44,652 nt of DNA from Chloroflexota bacterium. Lineage in GTDB: Bacteria; Chloroflexota; Anaerolineae; Anaerolineales; DRMV01. How positions within the stretch are numbered: position 1 is the first letter of the stretch; every line of letters begins with the position of its first letter. Positions 44,601-44,652 of the stretch are shown piece after piece. The translations under genes were made by a program, and so were the position numbers. The notes beneath the pieces were generated by a model. The model worked only from the letters and a program-made list of their open reading frames with translations. It did no database searches and was not told where the DNA came from. The DNA lies in contig DRMV01000022.1 of the NCBI GenBank assembly GCA_011322445.1, positions 1-44,652 of the forward strand, written 5' to 3'.

Positions 44601-44652
44601 CAGGCCGACATGCTGCAAGGGCTGGATGCGGAAACCACCTGGGCCGTGACGG
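20610..44652 (+). CDS. Giant secreted RTX/EF-hand repeat protein, 3'-partial (at least 8,014 aa)
   Basis: Open from ATG 20610 to the window edge without a stop: I read the codons continuously from 20610 to about 37990 and at many points beyond. Residues 1-31 are an export signal (FSRRSWLAR, hydrophobic core, TALA cleavage). Then: Thr/Pro/Ala-rich stretch (about 50-170); beta-helix-like region (about 215-450); Gly/Asp repeats with RTX blocks (about 540-1200); a mixed core (about 1430-3720) with EF-hand-type loops; RTX block (about 3764-3861); a link domain; and from about 4264 an array of RTX and Trp modules to the edge. The motif GG-x-G-x-D-T-L binds Ca2+ in RTX proteins, so calcium-dependent folding outside the cell is expected. 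No protease or lipase site was recognised. A role in adhesion, surface coat or matrix is inference. Protein is extremely acidic, with hardly any Lys in the array. Confidence 0.96.
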   Translation, partial: MRFSRRSWLARFGIMGLVMMALLARPQTALAATSGRVAAFNTGGYSHQAFEAGTATSTPSATPAPSNAEGPAPTATVMATSGADEAAPPADTPTSTPTTMPTAGVTPTTTPAVTATATSPVTAAPTVTATPAPTGTVTATGPPPPATATVTAAPATTATPVATSEARPTEGDAGAAGTGGQDPYFTATDASGNSTTYAYETDCSTAPTGSTCTTTTTPVQAAVDGAKTQKANGDTIQNDTINIEAGEFTETSLTLQDIDFPLTLEGASGGTTTLDADISVQNVSATLTFLNLVLKGTISVQNSTDVQFQNATVSNALTVQNASVTLDNVSGNATTNTVTVVSDGKDAATNVSNTLTVQNTSDNVTVAVQNSDGNDAHTVVANGATVTVNGSSGDDHVTVQLQGGNTTTNAVAVNGGDGDDALTVEQQGDATSTVNYNGGSQTTGDSLTVTGRNTDAATYTPAANTSGVGTVTAANATVNFANLEPVTVHDVASLTVNGSAGVDAFAVDSPAAGENRIHGTVNGGTPFEAVTFYNVSTVTVALGAGNDSLTLESDLGAANLTSFQVQGGAGTDTLTAYDRVNDWQITGADTGTLNSVLSFTGVENLVGGSDADTFTIGSSGSLSGALDGGGGSDTLVGPNLDAAWGVTAVNAGTLSVGGAQVAAFQDVETLTGGGGNDDFTIGSGGSLSGAVNGGNGTDTLDFGNYSAAVAMVLLALGTGGFRGTVTALGGGFDGIDGVIGSAQVDHLTGPDGGLTWQITGADGGMAGSFAFEAIEDLSGGSGADTFVMGAGGSLSGSLDGGNGTDTLDYSAYNTTVVVNLMQGTATNVQQGISSIENVTGGNGNDEITGNDSANDLEGGGGDDTYFLAEGWGTDTIVDSGGSDTVDWLAVTVNTTLRFTASTTATLSDGAGDSAGIQGVETFQAGSGNDTFQVDGGVTATATIYSNGGDDTIVLGDGGKISGAVDGGDGSDTLNYSAYTTTVWVNLTTRQAVNVAGGAQNGVSNFENAIGGSNDDTLEGDGSDNMLQGNGGNDTIYGYGGNDTLSGDVGNDVVYGGDGDDTLDGGSGNDKLYGEAGNDTLSGGPGNDAIYGGDGTDTFSETQDAVGFSVDLSDIQQDTTTGDYYVEATQNGVGGIGTDRLYADSVGNYCEIENVTGGSGNDTLTGDDRNNVLKGGPGSDTLDGKSGDDTYVFGPNWGAHDYVKEADNGGEDTWDFSAVPGTVGLRVVVDNKPGQEKVFAYTTTGLDFVEFVNASGTSGNDIEHFVGTSGDDLFYYRAMRSPDVFFDGGDGHDVLYLDAGSAAIDYTLASGLNSGQTKVSMQGVPVPPSVSFQHVEKAELYDGILPLRNGEASALRDLFVAWYTWGGRLQATGYLDVTLPLVGSTAYGAEDERRTLGNILDLQTLWQTYLADVVFPAGDLPSNTLEVQTRLESITGNGSDLSIAVTLASLPAAFPFDPADFSAPTWVEITCDAASCDDSLHFDADYKATRAYTTFYPSAADGLKEWNFAFIDPTTGDNLQVRLQNEAVLDMPMTFGDWHRSDGNNREAFLTLDGGEMAASLGDGSGKDLVREDDPSDNVLPALFGFAPIEVSGGQTTFQAALTLAPPDLDGNGYFTTAEIGQWDQNGSHATTQTIQSETFRADLPVALRGSDTTWLTVPAGAKVTLQNDHVFTQPTYTLTTFENFGDLFYFHRANAMAVLGMWRKLTAWLVQFSGSPFLNIPIPFVGGVTIIDANGHEHHLAPPVLGQLINYGAVFKSKLLDALYNQPCDPNDASCQEAVSLWWQDLKDYPNCGAGGSADCGTPTFADAVELADKLKGAVGDTHLTWEYDSASKELRYTITNWQVAFALSVDPAIYASYDLGSAGDLLEDLTAQGSATVTGTLTFNFTFGINLGQVSDRAVLGPDIPTVPSLYGEPLFIQRVMDAANDTTKLDGVPITGQIDGTLDANGDPTHDHRAVFSMTVDTSNGPLTRNITLDTSGNADPQAAQDQGYPILDDPQNHPTGLDVLIGELNAAFQAAGLGSYVTARRADGKMPNRIEILPGGANAEAVTGLTLTWSNDESRCNDAAESSLSQLGFTPSWDGSACVVRASHVPLPSPLADQGYVLGSDARFVVRVVQPGGGGWQTNDYTVTLPATATADNSTIDDLIADMQAALANAGLGGTLTAANIFDLNQTPDPVYLTDASTLDSDGNPEIVDDPNTGNPIVLYTPPSKGEWVVLPAANGSNVEMLRFLQVNDEAYHSLAYGVNAPTSPLATFFVRNMTLDGAVSATLKQNTSLTTDAHLGFVHLPGTNGQMNTNLVVSFDIYKGDGTQVGDHDLTMDDLAAYGSQCVDPTNPPPDPYKNPDPVNNATDPCMGKVVHPDPTVQTASLSFTIPQDSAFGVPNDIDVLLTFPNDSANADDGWYWCALSMSFLGPCVPRNPDPTVADDPPSNAVAVYFNGTLAQNSHLLDAAAELRHLTFDQVVTSLDQVTAYLRDLEAQKAAYRNDLPILSKSLAEFFDYADAFQHLVDQVAAYGGRYAQDIQPALASAGATNVDVRLDSASHLLNIALQHQETVSGTYSFAFHVAELCANPTQAQQQACDNLKGINTFVSAPSNTAGAVQAVGTATLNLGLGIDLNRVDQNAQDVADGKAKTYGDDEVAFLYDDTASAANPDLRTRLALNLHASVGGGVNGSGADLALVAGPLNLLVVGGVADLGDGSGGGMQAVFRLTHGHQADTAHPYYYFSDDIVGGTQPAVTGAASLQFPLYYPSEEQGDFQGILDVDFGAIASWLANSFANVTITTPNLGMNGGVIAQNITIIGMLNDVDLLVNGLDRLLYRVQEALNARFFGLQLPVIGNALANNPAAQFIANLRPVLLQKIANALRTSDGSSPAKVLQHALFLAFMSMGVLNDLDGDSDVTQDDVVVDTDDPDASKLCGYQATYCQYYLKLGQSTSFSIQNGFSTGMPALGLDVQAGVQVDLSWTFYLSFGVSEETGFYLDTNNDDWSNVNNIANPPPNNRELEATIDIHLTDGSHIKGSFLFLTAEATDGTLPSIDTGGNEVPADGKPDDLDFSATASWTDGHTTTYDMQLDSGEVQDNHTLQDLVDDLNTLFADQRAPMIIMVWVPTGETENRLLLAVPDNRVQQVDLTGSGWGSIGFDENSIERESTGLSVTLYVDLKDPHAGTPEADGKLSFSELLDPSVGLADIVHIGIQLQAGIHLYLHLSIAGSDAFPSYGVDFNVSWNYNKSLVGGPGPDDDPDLYANGVTISFDNARLYFGTFLTHYVLPVMDKIKETLQPFAWLIDRQTGFLYRREPIMSFLTGRNMTFLDEISLYWRSQGAQIKLFVNAASFLYELASNVHAVVDAGGVDQNAYLYLGSMHNLSIHSSGSLDQYRRVNYGQSLEDAMRNGNLPTPSANWSKWSSISGARLAARNASQVAKDKVKTVASNMQVKVGKPKTSQQWGMRSQFQLEFPIITQPLNVFYLLLGQNVDLVTIKLPTFYFEGSLSVNIVFYTPPTIKATVTATASIEINLAFGYDTKGLQEYAVSKDPADLWDGFYVDVRDDNGDEQPIVTFTADLSVALALNIVVAEVGGGGGIRATVRLYLDDPNGDGKVRGQEIARNAQCGSSCVLDAEGDVHVYFFAYIDVLGHRVHTWHIADIEVYKSPRFTCDRPPLLGTTLKVPDGYGKQILELNMGPMAGMRMFKTLDDVDEAFTIHVGSPGAKGGVDVTLSAVIGGVSYPKDFGGTYHNIVEIRAYGGAGNDQVLLTGTLSNLVGQGVVMKLWGGPGNDTLQIGGTSDSEAHGDGDDDTLTVMTGSGGALYGGAGDDTLTGGGGNDALYGGGGNDTLTGNGGNDTLEGGSGDDTLIGGAGNDTYVFTDNAGNDTVTENPGEGTDDLLDFSQSYSPLTVTFQSSGITVGGAGTHVTADLSIERWYGSHSQDTVDVYAASADYNSNGDYNLLLDGYEGSDLYNLYLGGPGMNGKKVRIQDTGSAWFTDTLNVYATNNDDMVSVTNAQVCLVANNACVAYDITPLIVRAVTLENTVLGFGTATVTSAEGELSAGNYYVEVRDNSGYQFRLTDAFGSCVATQGADCGSDPSDPDTGWQAWSAGWVDTGRGLKFQLGASPDHEGGRYSGAAHAYYTGNASGLEKLRVITLKGSDTFQVESTPQPIAVSLYGNEDDDIFIFGYGVQKLEGIVGDIGPVEVYGGTGYDTLQLDDRQDTAGRTGTTDHERIHGLSMGTDVHFSDIGHLVVYLGQGNDMLDVQENIAGSTELYGDGGDDIFNIYDGVTINKDEYNPGKVDGGPGWDILDYSRYTTARDFTLTAVSADGFDGKALSIAAYAGAPSGFFAIDKLVGANTADGNGVMPTTDKLTALDMDATWAIKDAVDAPDTYTVPLAGGGSQTLDFTHIEQRFAGAGQDTFFITGAEGGVLSGRESGDTFIFTNDATYGEATFDGTIDGGGGNDTLDYDEYTTPVQVDLPGQTAQANGVTTTVLNIIAVVGGSADDTLIGDNAGNILVGGPGDDMLEGGTGDDTYGFGDGWGHDTLVETPDAGTDTVDFSATYAQATAGLQRLANNGTMTAATANLLFHLTGSLQVTDGSGNILDHNVAPAAPSQVENLIGGAGDDTFDFSAGVTVAGYIDGFAGHDTLDYSDYTDTRDIVLTGLGAQDGFNGTDNKGSIGGGFRNIDGLIGTPVGSHAGDAPKGDHLAGYDGDATWWLDASQPVDRYEAAGHTLDFRGMEFLRGGVAVDTFDIRGENDLSLNGGLGDDWFVFHAGAALNGDYAGIEGSGGINTLNYHPDADPYTADVTVNLYQGTATSINHGAADGFANIRNVYGGTGNDILTGDALDNEIRGYEGNDRLVGAGGNDTLNGGAGDDTYVFEPNWGQDTVIEATNEGNDTLTFSATDLGYQAVSADLRFDIGVSDLAVGDGQSNTITHSGNHVENLVAGTGDDRFVFADGAQLVGGTGIIDGVGGTNTADYSAYTSAVNVDLAAQTATGLQNGGITGIQNLIGGSGDDTLTGDAQDNVLTGGTGDDAIDGGAGTDTWDEHTATCDIDANLSTGQASGACIGTDTLAHIENLTTGSGNDTLTGDGLSTVDNVLTGGDGNDTYALVDHWGRVTVVETSTTDDDTLTFAAVTAPLDFDLTHGQVTDNAGDLVTYSPDNIENVVGGQADDVFHIEGDRRANLDGSGGNDTFVFANGATLEGVLEGGAGHDTLDLSAYQGDLTMRLTAVGATDGFDGTLTAAGGQAVVTQGFQDVDAFTGGQGHDALYGLDAASTWTLGAVHQYAETASAHTLDFAGVEALHGGAAADTFTLSGTQAAELYGGGGDDTFAFADGATLTGQIDGGAGSDTLDASAYTTALDVALTALGATDGFRGQVAALLPNNGFFTNLEALIAGTAEDALHGLNAAADWLVNGNASTYTSGSRTLTFGGFEALHGGDQADTFTIASGAQAVSLYGEGGDDTFVFQNGASITGVLDGGPGTDRLDYSASQSAVQVNLSTGTASHIGGGIVMVGGLSSVEDVTGGAGNDTLQGDAGANVLAGGAGDDVYVFAPGWGNDTLDEAPGEGHDTVDFSGVMANLLFLLGTAGLTVTDPNGNKLTAAGKALESLVGGSGNDTFRFDADTFWPAAAVDGRGGYNTLDYAAFTVPIDLRLTAVGSLAVDNDDGFQGTEANGSLLSFDNIDEAAAGSSDQDTLEGLNAPSQWLYNPQRYLSENHTLYFSNFENLISTGGSTYYIVGHHDQNYVGSNEADRFIFADGATVNGTIDGLGGNDSIEFGEYTTDIVATLTGLGTTDGFQGRVQDAAGNNILTAFDNVETLQGGQGSDTLVGAPRDAHWNVAAETYRDDATARTLAFSRFETWMGGAQADAFVFDDGATAGVDLDGGAGSDTLDLSAYTTARTVTLTGGGAVDGFTGNETAFQNGHTFTNMDAFLGGQAAADRFIGVDAPAVWNLAAAWTYTALGHTAALAGFEDLQGGTMTDTFYVTGAQMARLWGAQGADAFVFADGATLTGRVDGGGGSDTLDFSAYTSAVSVNLEEGWADKVSSGQQGDVTNIQNIIGGEGDDALIGDSGPNRIVGNGGDDDLEGKAGDDLYVFADGWGDDTLVEAADGGTDTVDFGAALANLDFNLNNGLTVTDGVNHLTQTGGLNIEYLLGGAGDDAFHFADGQTLVGSIDAKDGSDTLDFSAYTTPVSVDLAAGTASPVNAGITGIENAIGGSADDILRGDAGNNALTGNAGNDTLEGRDGDDTLNGGAGNDTYRFAAGWGQDTLTDASGADTLDFSAVNAALAWNIGAQLVVGDGQNALTADNALETLLGGGGSDRFVFADGATVAGGAGTLDGGAGVNTLDYSAYTTAVAVNLTAGTATGTAGVSHIRDLVGGSGNDTLTGDDQDNTLTGGPGDDTIDGGAGQDTYAEPNDAVGITVDLPHGTADQKAAGGVGHDTLTSIERVVTGAGNDTLISSPADEVLEGGAGDDVYVFPNAGWGNDTVVEAAGDGTDTWDFSGVTFDLQANIGTASLTVSGNGSTVTANGAAVENLLGGSGDDTFTFADGASLNGWVHAGSGADTLNFSAFTTPVTVALTANGATDGFDGTATPVAGGFADIDAVIGGAAADTLDATALNDPAEWTLNNDSGNYRDTATNHDLDFQSMERLLGGGANVFDIVGDMHADLVGGPGQDIFRFHAGATLTGSLDGQGGNDTLDDHLYDGAVAVVLTGLGAQDGFAGTEAATLPNGGTFTNIDHLLGSPQADTLTGPDAAATWHINQGDDDIQSGGHVFTFGDVESLTGGAGADTFTFADGASLLPGGVLDGGAGVDTLDFSAANAALNVTLTGAGATDGYAGSEPAALPAGFTNIGALTGSQSNADRLTGPDTVNTWHLTAADQGDLNGVLAFQGVENLTGGALQDAFLVQPGGSLSGELNGGAGEDTLNYSGYDQAVVVDLGAGTATALGSVAAVEDLVGSAYDDHLTGDAAPNRITGGPGDDALDGLGGDDTYIFADGWGNDTLVEALNGGTDTVDFSALNADLTFTINDTLTVADGAGNTLTHNGHAVENLLGGAGDDAFVFGAQAQSLGGWIDGGAGNDTLNDAQYPNPVAVTLTGAGATDGFDGAATAVGAGFRNLNALVGSVQADTLIGPNHANAWHLTGQDAGDVDGFAFQSVENLTGGTAEDTFTFDDGASLTGALDGGAGDDTVDLSAYTAALNVTLTGLGVTDGLAGTEPAALPGGFTDLDVFRAGSAMNDRLTGRDAAATWQFGAAWQYRSGGRSLTFDGFEQLLGGTADDTFAFLAGGALPAGVSLDGGAGSDTLDYSGYAQAVTVALSSVGATDGFDGAEAATVPGGFTNLNAFIGTPQADAFQGLDTDAVWTLTAANTVYATGGRQAGVSGFEALHGGAGEDTFQLQGNATADLFGGDGADPFALANGVVLTGAIHGQAGADVLDFSAYTTTRHVTLTGVGTGGFSGTEAAVTGGFDGMAVIHGGAADDDTLTGADRETTWTVDTNTSLTDAATHEVLTFDGFETLIGGAVNDTFGITGDRHIHMQGSAGDDRFVFADQAALQGTAPMVDGGAGDDTLDYSAYTTGVTVNLITGAASNINSGADGGFTGIEEVIGSQVGDTITGTSGDDTLEGGPGDDTLIGGGGNDTYVFQGNWGHDTVVEKAGGGNDTLDFRGVTVPLSIDIATNRIFADDGHGNTVEHDGDAGGIYIENIYAGQADDHITFQNQATLAGFLDGYNGTDHLDYSAYQTAVDVDLSAGTAAPVGLSVTTTVRNVENLTGGAGDDTLTGDDSANVITGGPGNDTLDGRGGDDAFVFADNWGDDTLVEAAGGGTDTVDFSAVNSDLTFTLDADLTVADGQGNTLHAAGNPVENLIGGSGHDILDFSGYSDPVALALTGLGAQGGYDGSATALAAAWNFWNMDAVVGTAGNDALSGADRATTWAVTAADAGRLTDTASGRTFDFVSVERLAGGSAADTLDFSGYSSAVTVTLTGLGAADGFDGTATGLTTGFENMNALTGSGQADMLQGLDAETTWAVT
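21255..21950 (+). other. Beta-helix-like region of the giant protein
   Basis: Residues about 216-447. It opens with GDTIQNDTINIEAGEFTE, the pattern that usually starts right-handed parallel beta-helices, and continues with short strands punctuated by VQN/VQF repeats (SVQNVSA, SVQNSTD, TVQNASV, TVQNTSD, AVQNSDG). Regularly spaced Asn suggests an asparagine ladder. It probably forms a stalk next to the N-terminus. Confidence 0.55.
23637..23901 (+). repeat. RTX nonapeptide block 1
   Basis: Residues about 1010-1097: some eight consecutive nonapeptides of type GG-x-G-N-D-T-L/I-Y (for example GNGGNDTIY, GYGGNDTLS, GGDGDDTLD). Such runs fold into a Ca2+-filled beta-roll. A shorter block with GGSGNDTLTG follows near 24072-24180. 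Confidence 0.9.
24900..31760 (+). other. Non-RTX core of the giant protein with EF-hand-type loops
   Basis: Residues about 1431-3717, mixed beta domains with helical inserts and many Cys, unlike the flanking repeats. EF-hand-type 12-residue loops: DLDGNGYFTTAE (25428-25463), DLDGDSDVTQDD (29283-29318), a partial one ending EADGKLSFSE (30105-30140) and DPNGDGKVRGQE (31371-31406). Two related helix pairs contain LNIPIPFVGG (about 25740) and RNDLPILSKSLAEFFDYADAF (about 28060), and a third contains LQLPVIGNAL (about 29100). From memory, the last quarter (LPVMDKIKETLQPF ... GGGGGIRATVRLYLDDP) resembles the core of other giant RTX/LEPR-XLL proteins; this was not checked against a database. Confidence 0.6.
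31899..32193 (+). repeat. RTX nonapeptide block 2
   Basis: Residues about 3764-3861. After GGPGNDTLQ and a short break, six or more perfect nonapeptides follow (GGAGDDTLT, GGGGNDALY, GGGGNDTLT, GNGGNDTLE, GGSGDDTLI), ending in GGAGNDTYVF, the usual transition to a following beta strand. It separates the core from the C-terminal link domain. Confidence 0.92.
33400..44652 (+). repeat. Long array of RTX and Trp modules in the giant protein
   Basis: Residues about 4264 to the edge. The DYSAYTT-type motif recurs about 25 times, spaced roughly 280-990 nt and often near 340-490 nt. Two unit kinds alternate irregularly. One has DTYVFADGWGNDTLVEA and DTVDFSA, with calcium-type GGxGDDTL. The other has a GATDGFDG loop, a TW-x-L/V strand and VENLTGG. 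RTX clusters recur near 34070, 35080, 35600, 37140, 38750, 39210, 39710, 41450, 43390 and 43890. The array is still running at the last base. Copies are divergent, not identical, so this is an old expansion. Confidence 0.85.

Noticed and set aside
33400-44652. Tandem repeats taken as an assembly artefact
   Set aside because: Copies differ at many positions and keep the frame throughout, as expected for an old genuine expansion; collapse or expansion of single copies cannot be excluded.

Overview
The window is GC-rich bacterial DNA that looks like Chloroflexota, most likely an Anaerolineae-type genome. The reasons are lipoproteins with Thr/Pro/Ala linkers behind a lipobox, a UgpB-type sugar/glycerophosphoester importer, a STAND-TPR-BTAD regulator, an Os1348-like small protein and very large secreted repeat proteins. 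This assignment is inference from gene content; no rRNA, tRNA, phage, transposase or CRISPR was seen.

Left part (1-9.9 kb): a lipoprotein and a Cys-rich secreted protein with lower GC than their surroundings; then a flavodiiron protein with its own -10 box and a terminator; a KUP/KimA-like permease fused to two universal-stress domains; a small membrane protein whose frame is broken at a G8 run; and a lipoprotein with two DUF2207-like ectodomains. The last two genes lie between two arrays of degenerate 7-bp DNA repeats that share an identical 22-bp segment.

Middle part (9.9-20.5 kb): an ABC importer (binding lipoprotein and two permeases, no ATPase in the window) continues without a gap into an EamA exporter. 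It is followed by a 1076-aa regulator ending in a clear terminator, a pair of tiny genes with strong ribosome sites (a 55-aa pre-peptide predicted to release an 11-residue peptide, and a 90-aa protein resembling Os1348/NHLP leaders), an HD-GYP protein and a strong hairpin. On the minus strand a MarR regulator and a CopD-like membrane protein form a two-gene operon with a well-formed MarR-type palindrome overlapping its promoter.

Right part (20.5-44.65 kb): one open reading frame starts at 20610 behind a near-perfect sigma-70-type promoter and is still open at the window end, giving at least 8,014 residues. It has an N-terminal export signal with a Tat-like twin arginine, a Thr/Pro/Ala stretch, a beta-helix-like region, RTX calcium-binding blocks, a ~2,280-residue non-repetitive core holding EF-hand-type loops and duplicated sub-modules, and then a ~3,750-residue array of RTX and Trp-containing units. 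More than half of the window is this gene. It is the most remarkable object here and is most likely a giant calcium-dependent surface or matrix protein. Long open frames antisense to it are codon-bias shadows.
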